64,000 nt of DNA from Ochrobactrum sp. Q0168 (GTDB lineage Bacteria; Pseudomonadota; Alphaproteobacteria; Rhizobiales; Rhizobiaceae). A model generated the notes under the pieces. That model ran no database searches and was not told where the DNA came from. It saw only the letters and a program-made list of their open reading frames with translations. This document shows, in pieces, positions 7,310 through 16,057 of the stretch. The first letter of the stretch is position 1; each line of letters opens with the position of its first letter. The translations under genes and the position numbers were made by a program. Location of the stretch: NCBI RefSeq assembly GCF_016427605.1, contig NZ_JAELXQ010000005.1, positions 227,629 through 291,628 on the forward strand, in the 5' to 3' direction.

Positions 7310-9105
7310 GCTTCCGGCTCTCCGATGCGCTCGGCGATTGAAACGGTGAAAATGCCCCATTGGTCGACGCGCTGTTCCAGCTTGCGATAACCGGCTTTCT
7401 CCACAAGCTGGTCCATTTCGCCCTGCGTGCGGCGGCGCATGATCCAGGCTTCACCGCCGCGATGGGAGGTCAGCGCGCGGGCGATCATTTCAAGCTGCGG
7501 ATGCCATGGCTGGTTGGTATAGATCAGCAATGAGCCGGGCTTTTGCGCCCGCGCCAGTCCCGATAGCGAACGATCAATCAGCGCATTGTCGGCAAAAAGC
7601 TCATAGAGGCCCGACACGATAGCCAGATTTGGCCGTGGGTCGAGGTTGGCGAGGCTTTCCGCATCGAAGGCGTCGCCTTCTTCCATGCGGGCAATGGCTT
7701 GCAGCCCACGATCGGCGATCAGCTTGCGCCCGGCAACCACATTGATCGGCGAATAATCGCGCAAATGAATGCTGTCGGGCATGATGCCCGCACGCGCCAC
7801 CGCATCTATCACATAGCGACCATGGCCGCAGGCAATATCGAGGATATTGGTGGGGCGGCCTTCGCTTTTGAGACGAGCCAGCGCCTTGCCGATCAGCTCT
7901 TCCAGATGCACCTTGCGCTGGCGGATGCCGCGCCAGCCAATGGCGTCGAGGAACTGCCGGTCGATCAGTTTGCCGCCGGGGCCAAACCCGCGCGTTTCGT
8001 TTTCATAGACATAATCGAGCGTGGAACCGGAATCGAAACCGGTGCGCCGCCCCACCTTCAGCCCTTCGGAGAAAAGCGCGCCGAAGGCGATGGATGAGCG
8101 GGTCGACGCCCAGTAAAGCCCGCGCGGTGACAACAGCGGCAACGGGCTTGAAAGCCTGTCGGCTTCGTCGCGCGTATAGCCCGCAACATGCGCTTCGGTC
8201 AGGTCTGCGCGCTGCGGCTCTTCGGCAAAGCGCTGGTCGATGAAGGTCTTGATCTTGTCGATAGCCTGCTTGCGGTCCTTTTCGCCCAGCGTGTCGTGAT
8301 AGAAGCCCTTCAGCACATGCCGCTCCTTGATGCGGCTGCCGAGATTTTCAAAGAAGCGATGCTGTGGCGTGGGGCGCACCACGAAATCGCTGCCGGAAAT
8401 CAGAAGCTGCGTCGGCACGGTGATGGCGCGCGCGTCGTCCACCACGCGCTTTGCCGCTTCATAAAGTTGCAGCAGAATATGCGAGGCGATGGGGCGGGTG
8501 ATCAGCGGGTCGGTGCGATAGGATTCTATCCGCTCGGGATCATGGGTCAAAAACTGCGGCTTGACGTAGGAATTGACGTAGAACGTGCCCTTCAGCTTCT
8601 GCCACAGTGCAATGCCTTCCTTGGCGAAAGGCACGTAGAGCTTGATGTCGAAAGCAGGCGAGGCCAGCACCAGCGCGCGGATATTCGGCGCATAGTCATG
8701 CACCCATGCGGCGGCAAGCACCGCGCCAACGCTTTGCGCTACAATCGCGACGTCTTCAATGGCCATGCCGGTTTCTTCGCGTATATGCGCGACGAAGCTG
8801 TCGAGATCGCGGATCGACGCGCCGAAGGACGGCGAGAAACCGCGCTCGCCGGGGGACTTTCCGTGGCCGCGCGCATCCCAAGCATAGAAAGCGAAATCAT
8901 CAAGGCCGAGTTCATCGACCAGATGCGCGACACGTCCGCTATGTTCATGGCCGCGATGCAATAGGACGATCACACCCTTTGGCTTGGCGGAAGCAGCAGG
9001 CCAGACACGATAGAACAGCGATGTACCGTCATGGGTTGTAAACTGGGCTTCAGTCGCTTCGCGATGTGCCGTCTTGTGCGTCGGCATTTCAGCGTGCTGG
9101 CTCAT
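7306..9105 (-). CDS. ynbC: Bifunctional alpha/beta hydrolase (lysophospholipase-like) and SAM-dependent methyltransferase-like protein (YnbC-like)
   Basis: A 599-residue fusion. Residues about 15-300 form a serine hydrolase of the monoacylglycerol-lipase/lysophospholipase kind: oxyanion region VLLHRGHEHSGR, nucleophile elbow AQSVGA (first Gly of GXSXG replaced by Ala), and a catalytic His candidate in GFYHDTLG. Residues about 340-595 resemble a class I methyltransferase, with the SAM-binding motif ILDIACGHGRYV. ATG 9105 is chosen for its GGGAGGA ribosome site. It is the first gene of the five-gene operon, divergent from the phosphatidyltransferase at 9351. The domain fusion and size match E. 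coli YnbC; the lipid substrate is unknown. Confidence 0.85.
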   Translation of the reverse strand: MSQHAEMPTHKTAHREATEAQFTTHDGTSLFYRVWPAASAKPKGVIVLLHRGHEHSGRVAHLVDELGLDDFAFYAWDARGHGKSPGERGFSPSFGASIRDLDSFVAHIREETGMAIEDVAIVAQSVGAVLAAAWVHDYAPNIRALVLASPAFDIKLYVPFAKEGIALWQKLKGTFYVNSYVKPQFLTHDPERIESYRTDPLITRPIASHILLQLYEAAKRVVDDARAITVPTQLLISGSDFVVRPTPQHRFFENLGSRIKERHVLKGFYHDTLGEKDRKQAIDKIKTFIDQRFAEEPQRADLTEAHVAGYTRDEADRLSSPLPLLSPRGLYWASTRSSIAFGALFSEGLKVGRRTGFDSGSTLDYVYENETRGFGPGGKLIDRQFLDAIGWRGIRQRKVHLEELIGKALARLKSEGRPTNILDIACGHGRYVIDAVARAGIMPDSIHLRDYSPINVVAGRKLIADRGLQAIARMEEGDAFDAESLANLDPRPNLAIVSGLYELFADNALIDRSLSGLARAQKPGSLLIYTNQPWHPQLEMIARALTSHRGGEAWIMRRRTQGEMDQLVEKAGYRKLEQRVDQWGIFTVSIAERIGEPEA

Positions 9106-9126
9106 CCGGTTCCTCCCCAATTGCCG

Positions 9127-9225
9127 AGAGCGCTTTTCGATCTGATTGGATCAGATCGGCGCTCTAATTCTCTATTTTAACGCGCATCTTTTCCGAAAAC
9201 CGTTTCACACTTTTCGTGATGCGCT
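9127..9225. repeat. RIME-like repeat pair
   Basis: This is the same two-part arrangement as at 315-409. An AGAGCGC...GCGCTCT hairpin built on GATCTGATTGGATCAGATC is followed by the block CCGAAAACCGTTTCACACTT ending in GATGCGCT. It lies in the divergent promoter region between ynbC and ynbA. The rest of that region (9226-9350) is AT-richer and probably holds the ynbA promoter. Confidence 0.75.
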
Positions 9226-9350
9226 CCAAGCTACCCGCACGCAATTAACCCCAATTAGTATTGAGTGCAGTAGAATGTTTGAATAAACGAGCAAATGCGA
9301 ACCGCAAATAGCTGTTTGTCCGATATTGTTCATTTCCCAAGAGATTCTCG

Positions 9351-9953
9351 ATGTCCGTCTATCAGCTTAAGTCACAATTCCAGAATTTACTGCGGCCTCT
9401 GGTCGTGCGACTTGCCCGTGCCGGAGTAACGGCCAATCAGGTCACGATAGGCGCGGCGTTGGGGTCGATCATACTTGGCGGGCTGCTTTTCTGGAATGGC
9501 AGTGCGCTCTGGTTTGCGCTGGTGCCGGTCTGGCTTTTCCTGCGCATGGCGCTCAATGCGGTGGACGGTATGCTGGCGCGGGAACACAACCAGAAGAGTA
9601 TACTCGGGGCTTATCTGAACGAGGTAGGCGACGTCGTTTCCGATGCCGCACTCTATGCGCCATTCGCTGTTGTCGCGCCATTCTCCGACGGTTGGATGTT
9701 CGCCATCGTCCTGCTGGCGGTTCTAACCGAGTTCGTCGGTGTCGCAGGCGCTTCTTTGGGCGCGAGCCGCCGCTATGACGGGCCGATGGGCAAGAGCGAC
9801 CGCGCCGTGGTATTCGGGGTTCTCGGCGCGTGGATCGCCATTGACGGCGGATTGCCGGGCTGGGCCTTCTGGGTTCAGCCGTTGCTGTGCCTGCTTCTGG
9901 CAGTGACAGTCGTCAAGCGCATTCGCGGCGGGCTTGGCGAAGCTAAGCCCTAG
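9351..9953 (+). CDS. ynbA: CDP-alcohol phosphatidyltransferase (YnbA-like)
   Basis: A 200-residue membrane enzyme of the CDP-alcohol phosphatidyltransferase family, which joins a phosphatidyl group from CDP-diacylglycerol to an alcohol. The signature DxxDGxxARx8GxxxDxxxD appears as NAVDGMLARE...GAYLNEVGD, so the first and third metal-binding Asp are Asn, and another Asp follows four residues after the last. From memory the same pattern holds in E. coli YnbA, which would make it a family trait. It is transcribed away from the five-gene operon and ends at a strong bidirectional terminator (10012-10036). The product lipid is unknown. Confidence 0.86.
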   Translation: MSVYQLKSQFQNLLRPLVVRLARAGVTANQVTIGAALGSIILGGLLFWNGSALWFALVPVWLFLRMALNAVDGMLAREHNQKSILGAYLNEVGDVVSDAALYAPFAVVAPFSDGWMFAIVLLAVLTEFVGVAGASLGASRRYDGPMGKSDRAVVFGVLGAWIAIDGGLPGWAFWVQPLLCLLLAVTVVKRIRGGLGEAKP

Positions 9954-10011
9954 GCTCCAGGCCCTTGAAGCCACTCAGCAGCACCAAAGGTTATGATAGC
10001 AATCAGAATGC

Positions 10012-10036
10012 AAAAACCCCGCTTGCGCGGGGTTTA
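10012..10036. terminator. Bidirectional intrinsic terminator
   Basis: A perfect 9-bp stem AAACCCCGC / GCGGGGTTT with the loop TTGC. T-rich tails stand on both strands (TTTATTGTT on plus, GTTTTTGC on minus). It sits between the convergent ynbA and ABC-ATPase genes and can end both transcripts. Confidence 0.9.
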
Positions 10037-10040
10037 TTGT

Positions 10041-11102
10041 TCAGTCCGCTAGCACGAGAAGATCGTGTGCCGCGAAATGCACGGTCACCTTGTCGCCGCG
10101 CTGGGGCGGCGGCTGGGTCGGATCGTTGAACGTGTCGAAGGACAGGCGGTTTTTGCCCAGCATGACGCGTGTGCGGATAACGGAACCGAGAAAATGCACA
10201 TCTTCGATGGTCGCATCCAGCGATGTGTCATGGCTCTTGCGCGCTTCGAGGCTGACAGCTTCCGGGCGCAGCGCCAGCGTCACCGGCTTGCCCTTCGGAT
10301 GATGGCCGAGCGTGTCGCGCACGGTGATCATGCGGCCGTCGAGGTCGATGCTGTTCTTCTCCGGTTCGCTGACCGAAGCTTCCAGCATATTGAGCGTGCC
10401 CACGAAGGAGGCCACAAAACGCGAGGCAGGACGGTTGTAGATGTCGAAAGGCGAGCCGATCTGGTCGGCGCGGCCTTCATGCATGACCACGATACGGTCG
10501 GAAATCGACAGCGCTTCTTCCTGATCATGCGTCACGAAAACCGTGGTGATGCCGAGCTTTTGCTGGATAGTGCGGATTTCCTCACGCAGGCTGATGCGGA
10601 TCTTGGCATCAAGCGCCGAGAGAGGCTCATCGAGCAGCAGCACCTGCGGCTTGGTGGCGAGCGCGCGGGCCAGCGCCACGCGCTGCTGCTGGCCGCCGGA
10701 CATCTGATACGGATAGCGGTCGGCCAGATGGTCGAGCCGGATGAGGCCGAGCATTTCCTTCACCGTGGCGTCGATTTCCGCCTTCGGCTTGCCCGCAACG
10801 CGCAGGCCGAACGAGACGTTCTGCGCAACCGTCATGTTGGGGAACAGCGCATAGGCCTGAAACACCATGCCGATATTGCGCTGGTTCGGCTTGAGGTCCA
10901 CCACGTCGGTGCCATTGATCTCGATGGAACCGTTATCCGGGTCTTCGAAACCCGCGATCATGCGCAGCACGGTGGTCTTGCCGCAGCCCGACGGCCCGAG
11001 GAAGGAGACGAATTCGCCCTTTTCCACTGCGAGGTTGAAGTCGTGGACGACGGTATTGGCGCCGAAGCTCTTTTTCAGGTTCTTAATATTGAGAAAAGCC
11101 AT
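10041..11102 (-). CDS. ABC transporter ATP-binding protein, PotA/FbpC-like
   Basis: A 353-residue ATPase of the spermidine/putrescine, iron(III) and phosphonate importer class. It has Walker A GPSGCGKTT (about residues 38-46), the signature MSGGQQQRVALARALA, Walker B VLLLDEPLSALD and the switch His in VFVTHDQEEAL. A C-terminal TOBE-like regulatory domain follows (LALRPEAVSLE). It closes a four-gene operon, five bases downstream of the second permease. It energises uptake of whatever ligand the binding protein at 12983-14086 captures; polyamine versus iron versus phosphonate cannot be decided here. Confidence 0.9.
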   Translation of the reverse strand: MAFLNIKNLKKSFGANTVVHDFNLAVEKGEFVSFLGPSGCGKTTVLRMIAGFEDPDNGSIEINGTDVVDLKPNQRNIGMVFQAYALFPNMTVAQNVSFGLRVAGKPKAEIDATVKEMLGLIRLDHLADRYPYQMSGGQQQRVALARALATKPQVLLLDEPLSALDAKIRISLREEIRTIQQKLGITTVFVTHDQEEALSISDRIVVMHEGRADQIGSPFDIYNRPASRFVASFVGTLNMLEASVSEPEKNSIDLDGRMITVRDTLGHHPKGKPVTLALRPEAVSLEARKSHDTSLDATIEDVHFLGSVIRTRVMLGKNRLSFDTFNDPTQPPPQRGDKVTVHFAAHDLLVLAD

Positions 11103-11107
11103 GAAGG

Positions 11108-11905
11108 TTACCCGGCGTTTGTCTTGAATTTATTGAGGCGCGAAACGAGCTGCAACATGATGATCGCCAGCCACGTAATGCCAAACGAAATGATCGCCAG
11201 CGCGGACGGTTCGTAAGCGCGGTTGGCGCCGACCAGCTGGAGATAAGGCCCGAAAGCCGGACGGTTCAAAAGCGAAGCCAGCGTGAACTCGCCGATGACG
11301 ATGGCAAAGGTGATGAAAGCGCCGCTCATCACGCCCGAAATCACATTCGGGAAGATGACCTTGAACATGATGGTGGGCCAGCTTGCGCCAAGGCTCTGGG
11401 CGGCTTCCGTCAGCGTGCGGACATCAATGGTGCGCATGGCGGTATCGACGGCGCGATACATGTAAGGCAGCGACAAGGTCATGTAGCCGAACATCAAAAG
11501 CACGTCGGTTGCGCGCGTCGATGCCGTGAACGGCAGCCACGAAGACGAGTTGTAGATGCGCAGATAGCCGAACACGATGACGATGGCCGGGATGACCAGC
11601 GGCATCAGCGTGATGAACTCCATCACCGGGCGCAATTGCGGCAGGCGCAGGCGCACCCAATAGGCGGTCGGCACAACCAGCAGCACACCGAAGATGATGG
11701 TCAGGATGCCCAGCAGGATTGAATAGCCGAAGGTTGCCTGAAAGTTCGGGTCTGTGAAGACGACACGATAGGCGTCGAAGGAATATTCGCCGCGCCGCAT
11801 GCGCAGCGAAAACTCGAACGTGCCGACCAACGGCACGAGGAAATAGACCGCGCCGATGAAAAAGGCGATCCATGCTCCGATCTTTTGAGCCGTCGAGCCT
11901 TTCAT
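11108..11905 (-). CDS. ABC transporter permease (PotC-like)
   Basis: A 265-residue inner-membrane permease with about six membrane segments and a binding-protein-dependent transport loop (EAAQSLGASWPTIMFKVIFP), the EAA motif that docks the ATPase. ATG 11905 is chosen because it overlaps the previous stop as ATGA and has AGGTGG before it; the ATG at 11914 is less likely. It pairs with the permease at 11902-12804. Confidence 0.9.
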   Translation of the reverse strand: MKGSTAQKIGAWIAFFIGAVYFLVPLVGTFEFSLRMRRGEYSFDAYRVVFTDPNFQATFGYSILLGILTIIFGVLLVVPTAYWVRLRLPQLRPVMEFITLMPLVIPAIVIVFGYLRIYNSSSWLPFTASTRATDVLLMFGYMTLSLPYMYRAVDTAMRTIDVRTLTEAAQSLGASWPTIMFKVIFPNVISGVMSGAFITFAIVIGEFTLASLLNRPAFGPYLQLVGANRAYEPSALAIISFGITWLAIIMLQLVSRLNKFKTNAG

Positions 11906-12804
11906 CGCTGCCACCTTTCGGCGCGGATACGCAGCCAGATATAGATCAGGTTGGAAATGCCGGTGATGACGATCATGCCGAGCGCCAGCGCATAGCCGAG
12001 ATTCTGGTTATGCAGAACATCGCCGCGGATCTGCGCGTAGAGCAGGATCGGCACGATGTTGAGCGAAGAGCCGGTCAGCGCATAGGCGGTTGCAATCGCG
12101 CCAAACGCATTGGCGAAAAGCAGCAGCGTCGTGCCGAGCAGGCTTGGCCAGAGGATCGGGAAGGCCACCATGCGCCAGTATTGCGCATTGGTTGCGCCGA
12201 GGATCGAGGAGGCCTCGCGCCATTCCTTCTTCAGACCGTCCAGCGCTGGCGTCAGGATGAGCACCATCAGCGGGATCTGGAAGAAGAGATAGGTCAGCGT
12301 CAGGCCGAAGAAGCTGAGGAGATTAAAGCCGGTCGAATAGAGATTGAAGCCGAACCACTCGCGCAGCAGGATCGTTACGAAGCCGGTGCGCCCCAGCGTC
12401 GCCAGAAAGGCGAAGGCGAGCGGCACGCCCGCAAAGTTGGACGCCACGCCGGAGAAGGTCAGAACGGTCGGGCGCAGCCAGGGCGGCAGATTGCCCAACA
12501 CCACGGCCCAGGCCAGAAAGAAGCCGATGATCGCGCCGCCAATGGCCGATGCAAGGCTGACCTTGATCGAGATCCAGTAGGCGCTCATGATTTGCGGCTG
12601 GAACAGGTCGTGAATGTTCTGGAGCGTGAAATTGCCCGCCGGGTCCTGAAACGCGCCGATGATGAGATACATCGTCGGCCAGATCAGGAAGAGAATGGCA
12701 AAGAGGAAAAACGGCGCCACGCCAAGCCATGTCAGCGGTAGTCGGCGTTTGCGAACGCTGCCGACCGGACTGGCTGGGGCTGCTGTATCGGCTACTGAAC
12801 TCAT
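11902..12804 (-). CDS. ABC transporter permease (PotB-like)
   Basis: A 300-residue permease with about six membrane segments and the EAA loop EASSILGATNAQYWRMVAFP. ATG 12804 (MSSVADTAAPAS) follows GAAGAAAGAG, and the family begins near here; the frame extends to 12864 without family similarity. It is first of the permease pair and lies downstream of the binding-protein gene, separated by a strong hairpin at 12909-12940. Confidence 0.88.
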   Translation of the reverse strand: MSSVADTAAPASPVGSVRKRRLPLTWLGVAPFFLFAILFLIWPTMYLIIGAFQDPAGNFTLQNIHDLFQPQIMSAYWISIKVSLASAIGGAIIGFFLAWAVVLGNLPPWLRPTVLTFSGVASNFAGVPLAFAFLATLGRTGFVTILLREWFGFNLYSTGFNLLSFFGLTLTYLFFQIPLMVLILTPALDGLKKEWREASSILGATNAQYWRMVAFPILWPSLLGTTLLLFANAFGAIATAYALTGSSLNIVPILLYAQIRGDVLHNQNLGYALALGMIVITGISNLIYIWLRIRAERWQR

Positions 12805-12908
12805 GCGCTCTTTCTTCGGCTGTTCGTTTCGCACGCGCTGCATGCAAAAACAGGCAAGATACACGACAGATCCGTCGAGTAGAGGCCAACAAAATGGGAA
12901 AACCGGAA

Positions 12909-12940
12909 TTGGACCAACCGGAAACGTCCGGCTGGTCCAA
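12909..12940 (-). terminator. Strong intergenic hairpin, likely attenuator or mRNA-stabilising stem
   Basis: A 14-bp stem (TTGGACCAGCCGGA against TCCGGTTGGTCCAA on the minus strand, one G-U pair) with a 4-base loop stands about 43 bases after the binding-protein stop. The downstream tail is only moderately T-rich. Such stems often lower permease expression relative to the abundant binding protein, which fits here. Confidence 0.7.
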
Positions 12941-12982
12941 CACCTTTTTCACAGGTCCATCGTCAAAAACGAACGAAGTCGC

Positions 12983-14086
12983 TTACTTGACGTTGGCGCC
13001 GACGACGCTGTCCCATTCCTTGGTGATCGTTGCCTGCGCGGCGTCAATCTGTTCCAGGGTCGGGAAGATTGCCTTTTCATAGGCGGCGGCGTCCGGCAGC
13101 TTGTCGAGCAGTTCCTTCGGGATCTTGCCAGCCTTGCTCATCGCGTTGAAGCGGATCGGGTGGCAGTAGCCCTTCAGATAGCCGATCTGGCCTTCATCCG
13201 AATAGATGTGTTCCATCCAGAGCTTGGCCGCGTTTGGATGTGGTGCGTAGGCGCTGATGGCCTGCACATAGACGCCGGCGATCACACCCGTTTTCGGGAT
13301 GATGGTGTCGACTTCCGGGTTGCCCTTCAGCGTGTCGCGGTCGGCGAGCGCATTATAGTCCCAGCGGATGACGATTGGCGTCGAGCCCTGCGCCAGCGAA
13401 GCGGCCTTGCCGATGACCGGAACGAAGTTGCCTTTCGCATTCAGGTCCTTGAAGAATTCCAGGCCCTTCTTGCCAGCGGCTTCGCCCGGCTCTGCGCCAG
13501 CTGCGATACCGGCAGCGTGAACGCCGAGAATGGCCTGTGCCGAAACGCGCGGATCGCCAGCGAGCGAAACGGCATTGGCATAATCGCTCTTCAGGAGGTC
13601 AGCCCAATCCTGCGGCGCATCCTTGATGATGTCCTTGTTCACTTCGAAGGCCAGAACGCCGTAATAGTCGCCATACCAGTAGCCTTCGGCATCCTTGGCG
13701 CTATCGGGAATTTCGTCCCAGGTCGAAACCTTATAAGGCTGGATCAGGCCGTCTTTCTTGGCCGAGGTGCCGAAAGCAAAGCCGACGTCGATCACGTCCG
13801 GAGCCTGCGGGCCCTTATTGTCCTTGTTGGCCTTGATGGCTTCGACTTCATCGCCCGAACCGGCGTCCGGGTTCAGTTCGTTGACCTTGAGGCCATACTT
13901 GTCCTTGAAGCTCTTGATGATTTCGCCATAGCCGCACCAGTCGTGCGGCAGTGCGATGGTGGTCAGTTCGCCCTCTGCCTTGGCTGCAGCGATCAATTCG
14001 GCTGACGGCTCGGCAGCGGCGATGGAAACTCCGGCAACGGCGATAGCGGTCGAAAGCGACAGCAGACGCGCTGTATAGCTAAGCAT
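12983..14086 (-). CDS. Periplasmic substrate-binding protein of the PotABC/FbpABC-like importer
   Basis: A 367-residue secreted protein with a signal peptide (MLSYTARLLSLSTAIAVAG, cleavage after IAAA). The body is of the SBP_bac_6/8 class: ELTTIALPHDWCGYGEIIK near the mature start, then VIDVGFAFG and a hinge region with IVIRWDYNA. It is first in the operon ahead of the two permeases and the ATPase. This class binds polyamines, iron(III) or 2-aminoethylphosphonate. The Tyr/Asp/Trp content of the hinge fits several ligands, so I do not name one. Confidence 0.88.
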   Translation of the reverse strand: MLSYTARLLSLSTAIAVAGVSIAAAEPSAELIAAAKAEGELTTIALPHDWCGYGEIIKSFKDKYGLKVNELNPDAGSGDEVEAIKANKDNKGPQAPDVIDVGFAFGTSAKKDGLIQPYKVSTWDEIPDSAKDAEGYWYGDYYGVLAFEVNKDIIKDAPQDWADLLKSDYANAVSLAGDPRVSAQAILGVHAAGIAAGAEPGEAAGKKGLEFFKDLNAKGNFVPVIGKAASLAQGSTPIVIRWDYNALADRDTLKGNPEVDTIIPKTGVIAGVYVQAISAYAPHPNAAKLWMEHIYSDEGQIGYLKGYCHPIRFNAMSKAGKIPKELLDKLPDAAAYEKAIFPTLEQIDAAQATITKEWDSVVGANVK

Positions 14087-14455
14087 TGTTTGACTCCCCT
14101 AATATAGGTCGACGAAAGCCCCCGGCCAATTCCGGAGCCTGCGCCTACCCGTTACCCGCCCGACATGACGGTTGGATGACAGTTTGCTGCTTGTCACAAA
14201 TTGCCAACAGCAGAAAGTGAAACACGTTTTCAGTAGCTTAGCAATTCATCCCTGTGGGGAAGGGCCATTTTTATGACAAGAAATGTGACAGACGTTTCGC
14301 CGTTGTCACATTTTGAAGGGAAGCTGTTCCCGCTACGACAAGGATTTGCCTGCGCGCGGCGCGGTCCTGTTTTTCTTGCCCGCAAACGAAAAAACCCGAA
14401 AGGCTTATGAACCTTTCAGGTTTCGTTTGAAAGCCTGGGAGGATGCTTTCAGGGA
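14087..14455. promoter_or_regulatory. Gene-free upstream region of the ABC operon with TGTCACA repeats
   Basis: A 369-base gap. It holds a 10-bp inverted repeat AAATGTGACA (14281-14290) / TGTCACATTT (14304-14313) and another half-site TTGTCACA at 14191-14198. These could be regulator sites for the importer operon. The left part of the pump-side terminator lies at 14386-14422. I see no gene. Confidence 0.45.
14386..14422 (-). terminator. Intrinsic terminator of the efflux pump operon
   Basis: On the minus strand the stem AACCTGAAAGG / CCTTTCGGGTT with an 8-base loop is followed by TTTTTTCG. It stands about 34 bases after the stop of the MFS pump gene. Confidence 0.8.
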
Positions 14456-16036
14456 TCAATGCCCGCCACCGCCACCGCCGGCCATCGGCTTTGGCTTGCG
14501 CAACAGGATGGCGCAGACCGCCAGCGCGCAGAACATCACCGTCAGGATGAAGAACACGTCGATGAAAGACAGAAGCGTCGCCTGTCGCCGGACCATGCCG
14601 GACAATTTGGCAATTGCGACGGTCGCTCCGTCGAGACCCGCAGCATTGTATTTCGCGGTCAGGTTGGCGACCATTTTCTCGGCTTCCGCATTGCCCCAGC
14701 GCACATGTTCGGCAAGCCGGTCATAATGCATGTCACCGCGGCGCGTCAAAATGGTGTTGATGACCGCAAGGCCCACAGCGCCGCCCAGGTTACGCGTCAG
14801 GTTGAAGAGACCGGAGGCGTTCTTCAGCAGGGCAGGCGGCAGCGTGCCCAGCGCCAGATTGTTGATCGGCACCATGCAGAGCATCAGCGAACAGCCACGC
14901 AGGATCTGCGGGATCAGCAATTCGTAGAAATCCCAGTCGGCGGTCAGGCCGGTGACCATCCACGTTCCGGCGGCAAAGCCGAGGAAGCCGATCATCATCA
15001 TCAGGCGTGGGTCCATGCGGCTGGACAGGAAACCCGCGACCGGCGCGGTCATGAACATGGCAAGACCGCTGACGAACAGCGCTTCGCCGATCTGCAACGC
15101 ATCATAGCCGCGCACGCGGGCGAGATAGAGCGGATAGAGATAGGTCAGGCCATAAAGTCCGACGCCCATGACGAAGGAAAACAGCGAGCCGAACGCGAAA
15201 TTGACATTCTTGAAAGCGCGCAAATCCACGATGGGTTCTTCCGACGTGAAGGCGCGATAGAAGAACAGGATACCGCCGACGGTCATGACGATGGAAAGAA
15301 TCAGGATGGCTTCATCCTGCAACCAGTCATTACGCGGGCCTTCTTCCAGCACATATTCCATGGAGCCGAGGAAGGCTGCCATGCCGAGAAGACCCCACCA
15401 GTCGAACTTGCTGAGAAGCGAGCTGTCGCCTTCGTCGAAATCGATCAGGTTCCAGGCGGCGATGGTGACCAGAATACCGGGGCCGACATTGACCAGAAAC
15501 AGCCAGTGCCAGGAAAAGGCGTGGCTGAGATAGCCGCCGACCGTCGGGCCAATGGTGGGCGCAAGCGTCGCCACGAGGCCGATCATCGGCGAGACGATGG
15601 AACGCTTGGACGGCGGGAAGATGGTGAAGGCGGCCGCGAAGACACTCGGGATCATGCCGCCGCCGATGAAGCCCTGAATGGCGCGATAGACGATCATCTG
15701 ATCGATATTCGTCGCGGTGGCGCAGAGCATGCTGGCGAGCGTGAAGCCCGCCGCCGAAAGCGTAAACAGCACGCGCGTCGACAAGAGCCGCCCGAGAAAG
15801 CCGGACAGCGGGATCATGATGACTTCCGCGATCAGATAGGATGTCTGTACCCACGAGATTTCGTCGGAACTGGCGCTCAGGCCTGCCTGAATTTCGGACA
15901 GCGATGCCGAGACGATCTGAATGTCGAGGATCGCCATGAACATGCCGAAGACCATGGCCAGAAAGGCGATAGCCTTTTTGGGGTCGATGCGGTCATCTGC
16001 CGGGGTCATAGCCCCCATCGTGGTGTCTGCGGCCAT
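14456..16036 (-). CDS. DHA2-family multidrug efflux MFS transporter (EmrB-like)
   Basis: A 526-residue protein with about 14 hydrophobic segments, the DHA2 number. Family features include the early ETSYLIAEV-like stretch (here WVQTSYLIAEVIMIPLSGF), GFLGRLLSTR in the first loop, and motif C-like GPTVGGYLSH in the fifth segment. The C-terminus is a Gly-rich tail with a final His. It lies downstream of a HlyD adaptor gene on the same strand, so the two probably form an EmrAB-type tripartite pump with an outer-membrane channel coded elsewhere. A divergent TetR gene is the likely repressor. Confidence 0.9.
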   Translation of the reverse strand: MAADTTMGAMTPADDRIDPKKAIAFLAMVFGMFMAILDIQIVSASLSEIQAGLSASSDEISWVQTSYLIAEVIMIPLSGFLGRLLSTRVLFTLSAAGFTLASMLCATATNIDQMIVYRAIQGFIGGGMIPSVFAAAFTIFPPSKRSIVSPMIGLVATLAPTIGPTVGGYLSHAFSWHWLFLVNVGPGILVTIAAWNLIDFDEGDSSLLSKFDWWGLLGMAAFLGSMEYVLEEGPRNDWLQDEAILILSIVMTVGGILFFYRAFTSEEPIVDLRAFKNVNFAFGSLFSFVMGVGLYGLTYLYPLYLARVRGYDALQIGEALFVSGLAMFMTAPVAGFLSSRMDPRLMMMIGFLGFAAGTWMVTGLTADWDFYELLIPQILRGCSLMLCMVPINNLALGTLPPALLKNASGLFNLTRNLGGAVGLAVINTILTRRGDMHYDRLAEHVRWGNAEAEKMVANLTAKYNAAGLDGATVAIAKLSGMVRRQATLLSFIDVFFILTVMFCALAVCAILLRKPKPMAGGGGGGH

Positions 16037-16057
16037 GACGGCGCACTCCGGAATGAA

